This document shows, piece after piece, positions 1 to 12,500 of a DNA stretch of 64,000 nt. Below the pieces are notes generated by a model, which worked only from the letters and a program-made list of their open reading frames with translations, searched no databases and had not been told where the DNA came from. Numbering within the stretch: position 1 is the stretch's first letter; every line of letters starts with the position of its first letter. Origin of the DNA: Hermetia illucens (Eukaryota > Arthropoda > Insecta > Diptera > Stratiomyidae); assembly GCF_905115235.1 (NCBI RefSeq), contig NC_051850.1, positions 25,359,010-25,423,009 on the forward strand, written 5' to 3'. A program made the position numbers and the translations under genes.

Positions 1-384
1 GTGACAATTTATGCATCAATCGACTAATAAGAAACAATCTACCATCTAAATATTCCTTTAAATTATGTATAGTATAGCGGAAACCAGTTGGAGAATAATT
101 GATCCATACAGTTTGAGCTGGATACACATACCCAGATGTGAAACAAATCACCCCAAGTGGATCTATGTACGAAACACCATTACTACTTCTCGAAATTACC
201 CTCTAAAATGTCCTTTTCAGCCCTGTAGCCAACACTATTACGGTAACTACAACCTGGTCACCTTCTTCTTTGCGTATTTTCATGTTTACATGCAGGGTTC
301 TGATGGATTGTCTTACGCACAACAGTCCCTGTATTGCACAGGTGCCAGAGCTGAAATGGTGTCACATCTCTAACGTCAAACCAA

Positions 385-1605
385 TTAGATAAGCTCCAAA
401 GGCTGGCTTGCGTGTGTATCAGTGGGCTAATGAGGACATGCCCAACGGCATCTCGAGAGGTCCTTCTGGGATTAACCCTTCTCCATCTGCACATATATAT
501 GCAGGAAAGGAGGGCAAAATTCAGGAAGGCCGGTAGTATCAGTGAGGCGGGGAGCTGCCTAAATTGTAGGAAGATTGATATTCTTTCTAGGCGGTATCCC
601 GAATTACTGATACCAAGGGGACAACATGACAACGAGGTTTCACTTCGATAAGAAGTTTGAAACACGTTGGAGTAACAAGGCAAACTTGGGGAGCGTGGCT
701 GCGACATACGGTTTAAACCAGCGACTGATTACTTGGTACAGTGACGGATCCTTCAGAGCAGAGGGAGCGGGTGCCGGTGTCATTGGTCCAAGGAAAATGT
801 ACTTTGAGCCAATGAGCAGATACACTAGCATATTCCAGGCGGAAATATACGCCATAGACAAATCTGCCTAATTTAATCTGCAAAGGAACTATAGGACGCA
901 GAACATTGCAATTCTCACCGATAGCCAAGCAGCGATCAAAGCACTTAGGTCCAATCAGGTGAACTCTAAACTGGTGTGCGAATGCCTTGAAAGGCTATTG
1001 GCTTCTCCAACAAGGTCTGGATATTCTGGATTCCAGGACATGCTGGGTTAGAAGGCAGTGAGGCAGCGGGTGAACTAGCCAAGAAGGGAGCAGGAACGTA
1101 TTTACACGGGACAGAACCCTTCTGTGGAATCGGAAACGGCTTCATGGCTATGACCCTAAAAAATGAAGAGGAACCTACCAGGGATAGAGCAGTCCAGTGT
1201 GCTTATTGGGGGATACCCATGCGCACAAAGAATTACTCAAACGTCACCAAAACGAACCTCCAAATCATAATGGGAATTATCACTGGTCATTGTCGGCTAA
1301 ACTATCACCTAGGGAAGCTAGGGATATCTACTGACACTGCCTGCAGGTTTTGTGAGGAGTATGACGAAACGTCTATACACGTCCTGGGATAGTGTCCGGG
1401 ACTTGTGCAAAGTAGGTCGAGGCATCTGGGCGAACACTTGCCAAGCTGAAACATCTGGAAATATGGAACATACTAAAATTCCTGACGGTTATAGGCCTGC
1501 TTGAGATACTATGGTCAATAGGTATACTATAACCAGTAAAAGGGGCACAATAGTTCTTTAAGGACGCGGTGCGACTTTCCCTTAACAGAATAATAACAAT
1601 AATAG
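385..1605 (+). mobile_element. LOA-like LINE, 3' part (copy A), degraded
   Basis: A degraded non-LTR retrotransposon covering the region after the reverse transcriptase. Positions 385-500 encode a segment with KLQRLACVCISGLMRT and LLHLHI, typical of the stretch before the RNase H domain in LOA/I-group LINEs. Positions 735-870 encode an RNase H start (TWYSDGSF, then GAGAGVIGP and IFQAEIYAID). Positions 1144-1400 carry a C-terminal CRFCEEYDETSIHVL zinc-finger-like tail. Several stops and frameshifts break it. It probably ends in the A/T-rich AATAATAACAATAATAG stretch near 1600. The same family recurs at 43950-47930 and 61890-64000. The clade assignment is by motif recognition only. The first 384 bases show nothing I can name. 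Confidence 0.75.
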
Positions 1606-2560
1606 CGTCTTCACACAGCTGCCCTTTCATTATTAGTTTTCTATAAGGTGGCCACCACGCCATTCTCAATACGCATATAAATTCTGCAAATAGCTCCCCA
1701 GAACACAGCCGACAAACAGCTGCCAGAGACAATTTTCAAATTTATCGTGCAGCGGCTCCACATTCCATTCCAATAGTTTCCATAAAGGCCTATCAATACC
1801 ATCAATGTTCAAAAATATACATAGCAATGGATCGGAAGAATCGAAATAATGAAGCTTGTAATTTATTACTACGAACAACGGACAATATACGAAGTAGACA
1901 AGGTGATCGTGGGTTATTTTGCTAAGCTACGCTACCATTCCCCGTTTGGCTAACTATTGGGGAACGATGTTAAATCAAATGACGCTTCTGTCTATTAGTA
2001 GGCAATAAGGTGTCATGTAAATCTTTTTTGATAATATAACGGAACAAAAGCAGAGATGTGTTGATTTTTATCGAAACTGGTCATCCGAGTCACACCTTTT
2101 TATCTGAAACAGATACTTTATTGTAATATGATTGCAAAAAAACCAGGTGAGAAGAAGCGAAATCAACTAGGCTGCCAGTAGACAACGACGTTTTTCTTTA
2201 CTAACTTCATTGCCAATGTCGAATATGTGTTGAATTAACTTCCACATGCTATGCCATATCGCCGATAAACAATGTATGGTAGAAGCAAGTAAACGACATT
2301 TAGCGGAACTATATAACTATAAAATTATAATAGAACAATAAGTTCTATTATAATTTTATGATCAAAGATTCACTTCACTAACAAAATGAACTCCACAATC
2401 AAGCGCAAATACAAATGTTAGCCTTACTGAATGTCGGCACGCCATGGTAAACATAAACTGACAAAGGCAAGGCTGATAGTAGAATTCACTTCTCCTTTCT
2501 CGTAACGGTGTAGTCCATTTCCAGCCTCGGTTTTCTTAATACATTGCTTCCAATCACCAC
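1606..2560. other. Intergenic, no gene seen
   Basis: AT-rich DNA with many stops in all frames. It contains one short perfect hairpin, listed separately, and nothing else recognisable. Confidence 0.5.
2319..2359. repeat. Short perfect inverted repeat (18-bp arms, 5-nt loop)
   Basis: ATAAAATTATAATAGAAC at 2319-2336 is followed by AATAA and then its exact reverse complement at 2342-2359. The arms are AT-rich. It could be the core of a small foldback element or a chance slippage hairpin; no terminal duplication is visible. Confidence 0.8.
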
Positions 2561-2909
2561 AGCTTAACCACCCTCCACCATACCGGAGCCGTTGTTGCCC
2601 CAGCTGCTGCCATCACCTATGCCGCCCCAGCTGTCTATGCTGCCCCATCTTACGGTTATGCTCATGGATACGGAATCCCAATCTGGAGGAAGAAGCGCGC
2701 AGAACAATAAACGATTTTGATTAATAAATTATAAAAAAAAATATCTAAAATCTTTAATTTTGCATGGTCTGGTGTGGTTGTGTCTGAGCGAAAGTGTAGC
2801 AACTGTTTGTGGTAATGGCGATCTCTTGAACCGCTTGTGCTTCTCAGTCCAAGGTCCTCGATGGGAATCGGGCTTTTGTACAGTGTTGAGTGTCAGTCTA
2901 GCTTAACCA
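2561..2909. repeat. 10-bp direct repeats flanking the gene-1 copy
   Basis: AGCTTAACCA at 2561-2570 and again at 2900-2909. Because the parent also has ACCA before the copied block, the true duplication could be 6-10 bp. Confidence 0.75.
2571..2899 (+). pseudogene. Truncated copy of cuticle gene 1 (3' half plus downstream flank)
   Basis: This 329-bp block matches 9222-9549, the last 45 or so codons, stop, AATAAA and about 170 bp beyond the polyadenylation signal of cuticle gene 1. By eye I count two base differences and one A-run indel, and the coding part is identical. It has no promoter, signal peptide or start codon, and an in-frame stop lies a few codons upstream, so it should not make protein. 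AGCTTAACCA occurs directly on each side (2561-2570 and 2900-2909), as expected for a target-site duplication. It therefore looks like a 5'-truncated insertion rather than a remnant of tandem duplication. No poly(A) tract marks its 3' end. Confidence 0.88.
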
Positions 2910-3174
2910 ACGCTACTCAAGTTGCTTCTACATATTTTATATCACACGCTATAAGCATGATCCACTCTACCTCTTCGTCATTTGCTCGGTTAAGTGGTAA
3001 CTTGACGACAACGTAATTTGTTCCCAAGTGCCATTACTTTCTCCCTTCCTTATCATGACGAAGACTATAATCCGTATTCAACACTTCTTATTGCCCCAAT
3101 TTTGAATACAATTTAGAAGTCTCTTGTAGATCAGAGTTTCGCATCAAGGTGCTCGAGAAAGCTTCTTATAATCC

Positions 3175-5138
3175 TTCTTTTTCTTCCGCCTTTGTCCCGT
3201 TTACAAGCGTATCGAGTGCGTGGGCTCGTCGTAATCAACCTCCCAATTTGGCCCTATCAAATGCCTGATCTTGATGCAAGCTCGAGGCTTTTAAATCCCC
3301 GTCCAGCATATCAAGCCACCGTTGTTTCGGTTTGCCTTTTGGTCGTTTATCAACAAATTCAATGCCCAGATTAATTTTGGCAAGTGGATTCTCGTTAGCG
3401 CGAATTGCGTGAAAATTCCACCGAAGACGCCTCTCTCGCAGTTTTTCCACGATCGGTGGAACTCCATATCGACCGCGGATATCCTCTTTTTGGATGTGAT
3501 CAAAACGCGTCACGCCACTAGTACAACGCAACATCTTCATCTCCATTAGCGCAAAGCGCATTCATTGTGTCTAATTGTCTTTTATAGTCGGCCGACACTC
3601 AGAATCATAGAGAGCGACAGGACGGATGACATTGGGATTAAATTTAGATTTGAGACATTCGTTGATACGTCGATAACAAAGAATACCAGTTGTGGAACAC
3701 CACTTCATCCAGGTTGCGCTAATGCATGAAGCAATTTCATAATGCAGTTCTCCATTCGCTGATAGCGTTGACCGGAGGTATTTAAATCGCTCAGTTCTGT
3801 GCTGAACTGAATTTTTGACAACCGATCCTCATGAAACAGGATCAATTGTCAAAAATTCAGTTTTATTCAGATTCAATCTGAGATCGTGTTGCATGACGCG
3901 ATCATTCCATTTTTGGACAAGTTGCCTGAGATCATTTTTGTTATCAGATGCTCGGCAAATATGATCTCCATAAAGCAGGCGGGTGGACGTTAAATGTCGC
4001 GTCTGACAGTGTCCATAACAAGAACCAAGAGGAGTGGTAAGAGGGCGCTTCCTTAATGAACACCGATAGAGGCACACCCGCCACTCTTCGAACTTCACTT
4101 TTCGGATCGTGGTAGCGCAATTAAACACAGCGCACGGGCTCTTCTGGCACTAAGTATTGTCGTAGAGCATACTAGATGAGTTCGTGTCGCACACGGTCAA
4201 ACGTTTTCTCTAGATCCAGAAATTCATTTTAAAGAGGGCGATGCTTTCCACGAAGTTTCTCCATGAGCAACTACTCAGCGTGTATTGCATCAGTTTTTTT
4301 CGCAGTTCTTGACAAATCCGGCTTGATTCACGGTTATTTCAACGATTGTCAAGAATGCGTTCAAAAATCCTCACGGCAATGATTGTGGGGGTGGAGGATG
4401 AACAAATTCTTACGTTGAAATCTGCTCGAAGCATTCTCGCCATTTATCCGTCGCGGCTCGACGGTTTGTAAGCAAAGTATCGTTCTTGTCATTGACACAT
4501 CAGAAGCGTTCGATATCCTGTGTGCGTTCGTTTTGGCTTTTGGCGATTTTTGTAATGGGATATTCGGGTGACAGTGATCGCTTTCTTTGCTTCCCGATTG
4601 ACGTTCTTAGAAATTTTCCAATTGGCGAATGTTTTATCGTTGAGGAACTTGTGGTAGAGGCGTTTCTTTTCACAGACCTTCATTTCAACATCGTCATTCC
4701 AAAGCCAAGTATCTCGGTCGATGTACCGCTTACCTGGCTTGGTAACCCCGAGGGTGACAGAGGCCGCTTTGTGGATCGTATCTTTTACTTCGTTCAACGA
4801 TTCTTGCACATTCGTATTGGTTGGAAATCGCGTAAGTGAGATCATTTCTTCCTTTTTCTTACAAAATCGCCACCATTTAATGTGGGCTACCAAAGTAGAG
4901 AAGCTTGTAGGACTAACTTACTTACATTCTGATGCCGTCCATGCATCAAGGACCCCTGCCCATTTCTCGACATGCCGCGGCCCATCCTGCCGCTTCAATT
5001 GAGGTGGACGCCCTAGCATCTCTTCGAGACGTGTTTCTCGGTTTGGTCATCTTGTTTCTAATGACATTGGATACATTTTTCTTAGTCGGCCTGTCACGGG
5101 ACCTGTTATCAAGAGAGACCAGGTAGGATTTAACATAG
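3175..5138 (-). mobile_element. RTE-clade LINE (copy 1), internally deleted
   Basis: Read on the minus strand. The 5' segment (about 5138-4905) is homologous to the start of the RTE copy at 44257. Next comes the linker before the reverse transcriptase (IKWWRF, VTKPGKR, KKRLYHKFLNDKT, 4893-4489). An RT remnant at 4128-3829 holds SDNKNDLRQLVQKW and LRLNLNKTEFLT. The C-terminal tail at 3561-3235 holds KMLRCTSGVTRFDHIQ, then GVPPIVEKLRERRLRW and KQRWLDMLDGDLKASS. Its 3' end shares the GTTTACAAGCG/AAAGAAAAAG-type terminus seen at 28627, 22185 and 46120. The endonuclease domain that should lie near 4900 is missing, and stops and frameshifts occur throughout, so it is dead. Confidence 0.85.
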
Positions 5139-5525
5139 CGGAATTATTCTAACTATACTGTGTTTATCTCTTTCCCTCATCTCAAGATTTCATTTATGTT
5201 TTACTGAGGAGAGTAAGAAGTACGTTGCCTCAAACCCTCCTCTTTTACCAGGGTTTTGGACCCCTACTATTAACATAGTATTAGCATCGCGGAATTATCA
5301 CTTTGCAGTATACGTTAAAAACAATTCGAAATACCGGGTATAAAGGTTTTGTGCTCATCTCTTAAGAAACTTGCCCCTTAAACTTAATACAAAATGGCCC
5401 CACTTACTACATGTAAAGGAAACAACACGCTCTCGCCAATGTTCGTGACACTCGGTCCATCTGTTTCCGAATAATTCGGGTGTGAGAGACAGACAGATAG
5501 AAGACAAACGGACAGACCCATATTT
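5139..5525. repeat. Flank with GACA-type tract, probable 5' half of an interspersed repeat
   Basis: No gene. Positions 5487-5520 contain a degenerate GACAGACAGATAG / GGACAGAC tract. The sequence just before it resembles the stretch before the similar tract at about 29500. The matching right-hand part appears after the R1 element at 7190-7245, so the R1 copy probably interrupted this repeat. Confidence 0.45.
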
Positions 5526-7190
5526 GATACCGACCCATATGTCTTTTGGACACTGTAGGGAAAATGGTAGAGTGGGTAATCTATAGTAGATTACTCCCCG
5601 TTATTGAGAGCCAAGGCGGCCTTTCAGATCGGCAGTTTGAGTTCTGTAAAACGAGATTAACCAGTGATGCCGTCAATTTAGTTACTTGCTTGGTCGGAGA
5701 TGCAATCCATGGAATGGGTAGTACCCGCAAATAGTGCATGGTAGTAACCCTGGACGTGAAAAATGCATTCAATTCGGCCAATTGGAATTTAATACGCAAA
5801 TACACAATCCCCCCCCCCCTCCCTAAAATCTGGTATGACACTGATGACGGAGCCCAGGAGTACGTTGTTCCCGCGAGTGTCTCGCAGGGCTCCGTATTGG
5901 GTCCACTACTGTGCAACATCATGTACAGCGATGTACTTAATCGTCCCCTTCCGAGGAGGCCACAGTGATGGGTTACGCTGACGACATAGCGCTGGTTGTT
6001 GTCGCAAAGCATCTCCAAGATGCAGAATTATACTCAAGCGAGGCAATCAGTGCTGTTAAAAGTTGGCTAGAGAGCTCTGGGCTGTCATTTGCGGAAGCAA
6101 AAATAGAAACGGTCCTCATCACTAACCACCGGAAGAGAAATTACGCCTTCATTAGAATCGGGAATCATATCATCACTTCCAAGCCGACCATCAAATACTT
6201 GGTGGTGGTGAGAGACAGAAGGCTCAGCTATAGGCAACATGTGCAGTATGTTTACGACAAACCATCAATTGCAAGTATGGCCCTGGCGAGGATAATGTCG
6301 AACGTGGGAGGGCCACGGTATACTTCTAGGTTGCTTATAGCCAGGGTCGTGACCTCAATCATGCTCTATGGGACCCCAGTTTGGATTGGGGATGTCAGTT
6401 AACACTAACAAACTGAGTGCAGTCTACAGGAGGACAGCCCTGAGGGTATGCTCTGCCTTCAGGATTGTCTCAGATGATGCAGCATTCGTCATCTCTGGAA
6501 TGATGTCGATGGACATCCTGGCAGATGAGATGGCGAATATATATAACGCGAAGCCAATCTCACCCTTATCGCAGACGAAGAACGCTGAGGGGGAGAGAGC
6601 CATAAAATAAATGGCAAGAGCGGCGGGAACGCTCGGGAAAGGGTCGGTGGACTCACAGGCTCATGCCTGCCATAAAGTAGTGTTTGGGGAGACGACAAGG
6701 TGAGATTAATTATAATCTCACCCAGTTTCTCACGGAGCACGGAGGCCAATAACTGCACAGGTTTAAATTGGAGACTTCACCCGATTATCCAAATTGCGAT
6801 CGAGTCCCGGAACATGTATTCTTCCACTGTCCGAGATTTGTGGAAGAAAGTAGGAATCTAGAGGAGACTCTAGCAGAGGTGCTGGTACCAGAAAATCTGG
6901 TGGCGAAAATGGTAGCACAACAAGAGAATTGGGATACCGTCAACCACATGATCGCATCTATCCAAAATAAACTGCGAAAGACAAAGGATAGGGGAAAAAC
7001 ACCGTCACGTGCACCGCGTATAGAAGAAAGGTGATTAAGCTAGTATGGGTATCACTCCGCCCCGTGATATAATACCTTAGGGTGGTTCCGCGAGGCAGGA
7101 AGGGAGGCGGGGGTGGTTTTTGTGGGTAAAAATCCCACATGCTGGTGTGTCCAGACCAGTGTCTTTTGAACATTTCCACCTCCTCAAACA
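5520..7190 (+). mobile_element. R1-clade LINE (copy 1), 5'-truncated
   Basis: This begins inside the reverse transcriptase at RPICLLDTVGKM (about 5533). It continues through LDVKNAFNSANW (5750), SQGSVLGPLLCNIMY (5880) and GYADDIALVVVAK (5970), then the thumb and C-terminal region (LLIARVVTSIMLYGTPVW, 6330). A CCHC-like tail follows at 6768-6860 (CDRVPEHVFFHC) and a 3' UTR to about 7190. The reading frame shifts several times. The order RT then C-terminal zinc knuckle, with no RNase H, fits R1-clade elements. It lies between two GACA tracts (see findings). The same family recurs at 34550, 36002 and 51200-53900. The run of C at about 5811-5820 lies inside the RT. Confidence 0.85.
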
Positions 7191-7245
7191 GAAAGACAGA
7201 CAGACGGACAGATACACATCGAATCGATTCTAATAAGGTTGTTTC
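7190..7245. repeat. GACA tract plus conserved repeat terminus
   Basis: AGACAGACAGACGGACAG is followed by AATCGATTCTAATAAGGTT at 7222-7240. The latter differs by one base from 29545-29563, so both sites carry the same repeat end. Confidence 0.6.
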
Positions 7246-7249
7246 ACGA

Positions 7250-8930
7250 AAAACCTCAATCCTCAACCTCAATCTGAATAATGTCAGTGGATTTATATGG
7301 TACGCTACTGTACGAATCTCCCTAGCTAGTGGGATATAGAAATACCTTGGCACCTTCAAAAAGGAACAGAAATTAGGTTCTGAAGAAAGGCAAAGAAATT
7401 CATTATTGTTGGTGATGCGGTTTAATTATTTAGTTCAACTAGATCCACCGATTGATATAACTATCTCATTAGATATTTTTCAAAAGCCTTAGAAACAGGA
7501 TATCGTCCTTTTTGGGATGAAATAGTAAAGTAGATTGAATTCAATAGTGTTAGGGATTTATTGGAGAGTAGTTGCAGGCATCACCAAAATATGTTTCAAA
7601 TGTTATCCTGGAACTTTGTGGGATCGAATCTTGAAGATTAATTAACACAAATTTGAAATGACATTTTCAGAAATATTTGCACTTTTAAATCTAAACTGAA
7701 GGTGGTTGAATTGGCATGAACGTCAAGTCAGTATTTGCAACCCGTATTTTCCTAAAAATATCAAAAGTTCTAATACATTGCAGAGTAACGTCAACTGAAC
7801 TGAAATCTGGGCTACATTAATCAAACGAATACGTCCCGTATACCGAAATAATCTATCTCTAAATATTTGACGAATCTATCAATCTTTTTGTAACACCTTG
7901 ATTTATTTTTAACAAAACAACAGCTTCTTTCGCACAAAGCGTAGACGATTGTTCAAAAATGTTCGACTCTTTCAGACCAAAATTGCCAAAATTTTCACTT
8001 TCGTTGTGATACTCTCCGACATTCGGCTATGATGTCTCTTACCAAAAATTATTAAATTTATGAATTCCATATTTCTATTTCTGAAAAATGCCACTGTACA
8101 GCTTCATTAAATAGTCTCAGAAAGACATTGAGATTCTCTTTGGAAGCCCCACTTACTACGATTGATAGAAACGTTTCCTGCATATTTGTTTAATAAAACA
8201 ATAACGCAAGTGAATTTTCATATTTTTCCAATAATTCAAAACTACTCAATAAAAGCCACACAATTTCGCCATGAAAAAAATAAATATTGAACTTGAAATA
8301 TTTTGAAAAATATGGACGTCACCGAAAGTGATGATATAACTTGAAAAGAATAAAAACTTGAATTGATCCCATCAAAATTCCGAATCTCTACCTCAACATT
8401 TTCTTGATTCTATTGACCCTAGACGGTCAACATAAAAAAAAACTCGTAATTTATTTTAATCTGACCTACGTAATTACTTTTTCTCGTTCTTAGTTTGTTA
8501 ACGGCGAGACTAGTTCCTTGTTGGTTACGCAACTGTAGCGGGTCAACAAAACTTCAGCTGGAAAATAATTGGAACCGATACCATTCTGGATATTTATTAG
8601 GCGGAATTTCAGATATATTGGTTGATAGCAAGACGTTACGTCACAGCACTATAACAAAGCCACGGATTTTGGTGCTTCGCAAAAAAGGCGAAATATCAAC
8701 AAAGCAATATGGAAGTTGGGAGAGAGAAGAGACCACGTCGCTCGATTTGCATAAATGTCAGGTCGTCAAAATCATCAAATGGCCAATTTGAATACCAAAA
8801 TATTAGAAAAATCGAAACCAACAAAAAATAGTAATTCGAGAACAGATTGAAAGCGTCTCTGCCGCGATGAGTAATCGGAGACGCTCTCCTTGGGGTATTT
8901 AGCACCAATTTATGTTTTCCAAATGGAACG
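7250..8930. other. Intergenic, no gene seen
   Basis: AT-rich DNA with short chance ORFs only. It forms the upstream region of cuticle gene 1, and distal control sequences may lie here but none stands out. Confidence 0.5.
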
Positions 8931-8961
8931 ACAACCTACTGAGTTGCAGTTAGAAAATCTG

Positions 8962-8999
8962 TATAAATAGTTTGCCTCGATCCGGATTCTTCATCAGTC
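8962..8999 (+). promoter_or_regulatory. Core promoter of cuticle gene 1 (TATA + Initiator)
   Basis: TATAAATA at 8962-8969 and TCAGTC at 8994-8999. The presumed +1 A at 8996 is 34 bases from the first T of the TATA box, as expected for an insect RNA polymerase II promoter. Confidence 0.8.
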
Positions 9000-9038
9000 G
9001 CAATTCGATTGTCTAGAAGCAAATCTCAAAAAATCAAA

Positions 9039-9361
9039 ATGGTAAGCTCAAGAATCACTTGATATCCTTGGCAGGATGGGATTTAACATGACATTTTTGG
9101 TTTCAGAAATTCTTCGTTGTATTGTTCGCCTTCATCGCCGCTGCTTCAGCTGGTTTGCTCGCCCCATATCCTGATGCTGCCGTCCTTTCCGTCCATGAAT
9201 CCGCCTCCCCATTGATCACCACCCTCCACCATACCGGAGCCGTTGTTGCCCCAGCTGCTGCCATCACCTATGCCGCCCCAGCTGTCTATGCTGCCCCATC
9301 TTACGGTTATGCTCATGGATACGGAATCCCAATCTGGAGGAAGAAGCGCGCAGAACAATAA
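9039..9361 (+). CDS. Cuticle gene 1: small secreted Ala-rich cuticle-type protein
   Basis: Two coding pieces: the ATG alone (9039-9041), a 65-bp GT-AG intron (9042-9106), then 9107-9361. The 85-residue product starts MKFFVVLFAFIAAASA, a classic signal peptide probably cleaved before GLLAPYP. The mature part is rich in Ala, Val, Pro, Tyr and His (TYAAPAVYAAPSYGYAHGYG) and ends in a tryptophan plus basic tail, IWRKKRAEQ. The start is set by the TATA box, the Initiator and the short 5' UTR. Unspliced reading from the ATG stops after seven codons. Low-complexity AAPAV-type proteins of this size are structural cuticle components in insects; a cuticle role is inferred from composition, as no chitin-binding R&R motif is present. 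Its 3' half has been copied to 2571-2899. It shares the gene layout and the W-basic ending with genes 2-4, but not their repeat module. Confidence 0.85.
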
Positions 9362-9373
9362 ACGATTTTGATT

Positions 9374-9379
9374 AATAAA
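9374..9379 (+). terminator. Polyadenylation signal of cuticle gene 1
   Basis: AATAAA 12 bases after the stop codon. Confidence 0.8.
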
Positions 9380-9559
9380 TTATAAAAAAAATATCTAAAA
9401 TCTTTAATTTTGCATGGTCTGGTGTGGTTGTGTCTGAGCAAAAGTGTAGCAACTGTTTGTGGTAATGGCGATCTCTTGAACTGCTTGTGCTTCTCAGTCC
9501 AAGGTCCTCGATGGGAATCGGGCTTTTGTACAGTGTTGAGTGTCAGTCTACTATTTTTT

Positions 9560-12500
9560 GATAGTTTTGAGTCATTAATCCGTCCTGTTTGACAGAATAA
9601 GGACCAAAAGTAGGGCACATAATTAACACTTTCTTGCAATATATGAGTCTGAGCCAACAATCTAAGGTCAGCAACGTTCAGAAAACTATGCAGTGTCAGT
9701 CGTGGGCTCACCAATATTTGGATATCAGTTCCTCCTCTCACCCACAAACATATCCTTGAGCTGGCCGAAGAAACTCGCAAACCCATCTAAATTCAATAGT
9801 GCATATTTAAGGGATACTTCATTGATTTCGTTGAAAATAAAGTGCAGAAAAATAACAATAACAAGGAAAGGATTGCGAAAATTCTCCGCACTGAAGAAGG
9901 ATCCAACGGAATACACATGTTATTGGTTGCTGTCAGTGCCACCCGCGAAATAGCAGAGTATCTGTTTCAACATCTTGAGCCTGTGGATTGAATCCTAGTT
10001 CCAGCTCTGGATGTTTGTGTTTTAATTGCTTGCTCCGTGTTACAAGCTGATCACCAGGATAACTTGTTAATTGTGATGACAGTGAAACATAAACTCAGAT
10101 GTGTGGATGCATTATGGTTCATAAAGGAATGAAGGAGTTGTATATGCTGCTAGCATGATGTTGGATGCGCAAAAATTATATAAAAATATTCCAATAAATA
10201 TCTGCATTCATTATTTTTCAACTTGTGCTATGAAAAGCTTTTAAACCTCTCCTGGTAATTAAGCTTGCTTAGTGTCCCAATTCGTGATACTTCTTTGTTC
10301 GCGCAATTCTGCATCAACCTTTAATCGACATTATATATAGCACAATTAAACATGAAAATTTTGGTCGCTAGATTTCGCCAATTTTTCCATAGTGCCTCAT
10401 ATTCAGGCTAAAGAATATGCCATTCGACACCGGTATCTTCCTTACTACTAGCTCAGATATACTGTAGAAATAAGTTTCTTAACAGAATGAGCCAGTGAGT
10501 AGTTCCTGACTTAAATAGCGAAAATCGGCAGGTGTATTTCTCAGCAATTTCTGATGCAAGTTAATGGCATAGGTAAGAACTGACAGTGAAACTGGAGTAG
10601 GGAAGGTATAAGATACTTGGCCTCCTTAGATTGACAGTTGAAAGGCCATGTAATTAACTTCCATTTGAAACAGAACTTTTTTTAAATAGATATCACGAAG
10701 AGTAGAATTGAGATTCTATAGTTTATTATCCTGCTTTTCTTCCTTTTTTCAACCGGAGATCTCCCGACCTTCACTGATCGATTCAAAGAAAAAATCTTAA
10801 CAGGAGATCAATTCCTAGGGAGTGATTATAACTATTATACCTAGCGATTGGTCAAATTTCAAAAATTGACTGGCCTGCAGTACTCGAAACTATATCATCC
10901 GGATGATAGGTTGAACGGATGTCACTTCACTGATATCACATGTCTCAAACCACGTTCCCAATCTAATCATTCAATTTATTTCTGAAATGTCCGTGATAAT
11001 TACTGTATTAACCGCTGCTACCATTTCTTTAGCTTTCATCTTTGCCTGAAAATTCAACATTGTTATCGTTTTTAAAGTCCAGCAATTCCAATCAACCTCG
11101 ATAGCAGTATCTACCAACAACAGAGTGACGAATGATGGTACAATGGTTCATACCAGTAGACACTTCTGATACCGGAGATATCTTTCTGTGAGTAACCCAA
11201 GGTAACTCAGCTGACAATATCTGAGGCTGACGACTCTTTAGTATAAATTCCTAGAAACTGAAGACTGCGCTCAATGATAGTTTCAACCGAGATAGATTTG
11301 AATGGGCTGTGAATTTCGTCCCCGTATTCATCAAAAACTTTAACTGAAATCAAACGAGTTCCAAACAAGGCCAACCACACAGCGACCAGTCACCGATTCA
11401 GTAGTTCCACTTTGCAAAGAGAGTTTTGCCTCTGAAGTAAGGCAAACTCACATCTTTCATGTTCAACATAAAAATATTTTCAGCTCTAACTCTTGTAAAG
11501 TAGCTTGGTGAGACTACTTGGCGGAACTACTAGTCATTTGCCAAATGTGGTTGTTTCTGACGACCTTCAAGGAGGTCCACATTCGCTCGCGGATTATGCT
11601 GAATAAGGTAGTGATTCAGTCGTAGTGAATCTGGTATGAAATTGTAGTAGGGGAAGTTACGATAGTCATAGATGTTTATCTAGAGAAGTATTTATTGAAA
11701 ATCCCACATGTATGTTATCTATGTTCACTGTATTCTCCCCTCTTGAATCTTGACTACCGATTTGTGATTTCGTGTTCAAATTTATCTTCCCAAAGTCTGC
11801 TGTTTGATGTGAGCGTATAACAACATTGTCATGCCTTAAGGACGTTTCAAATATGGTGCACCTGACAAGAACTTTAGATACATATGTGTACACACTGGGG
11901 GGATTGCTTGAGCTAGCATTTTTCTCGGAAAGATAGTTGGAGCAACAGCTAAGAAGTTTTTGCACGTGGATTTTACCATCATATTTAGGGGTGTTTCGCT
12001 ATCTACGATAATCGTCTTTTCTCACTGTGCCCACGATCTTTCTTTTAGATTATTACTGCACACTTGTTCTTTGAATATCCTACTATATATTTTGCTTGAC
12101 AATTGAGGGAGTCCTGATTCCGCATCGACTTGATGACGGACCCGACCAATTGCACTTATTTCCGCCCTTGTTGTCCGCAGACCGAGCTTTTTGGGTTAAA
12201 TACACAAGTTATTCAAAAGTTGACACAAAGTTTTGTCCAGGACAAGGCAAATCATCAGACGCTACCTCACCCTCTGCTCTGGAAGCAACATGACCAAAAG
12301 TGGCGACAGGTGGTAATTGCTCCTATATATACTCAGAAATGGTATTCATTCACCCTGCCCGGCAGCTGCAATTTTGCATCCTCAATAAATTAAAGGAAAA
12401 GCTTACTCGTACGTTTCATTTATTCTGATCATTCGTCCCTGAATGTCTTTTCTTAAATTAACGTCTTTAAACAGTTGAATCTCTGACTAGACGTCCATGG

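Noticed and set aside
6699-6722. Palindrome GGTGAGATTA...TAATCTCACC
   Set aside because: It lies within the R1 coding region with 10-bp arms, so it is probably incidental.
11666-12393. Frames of 99, 65 and 87 codons
   Set aside because: No motif, signal peptide or promoter. A vague resemblance to a gag-like segment was too weak to use.
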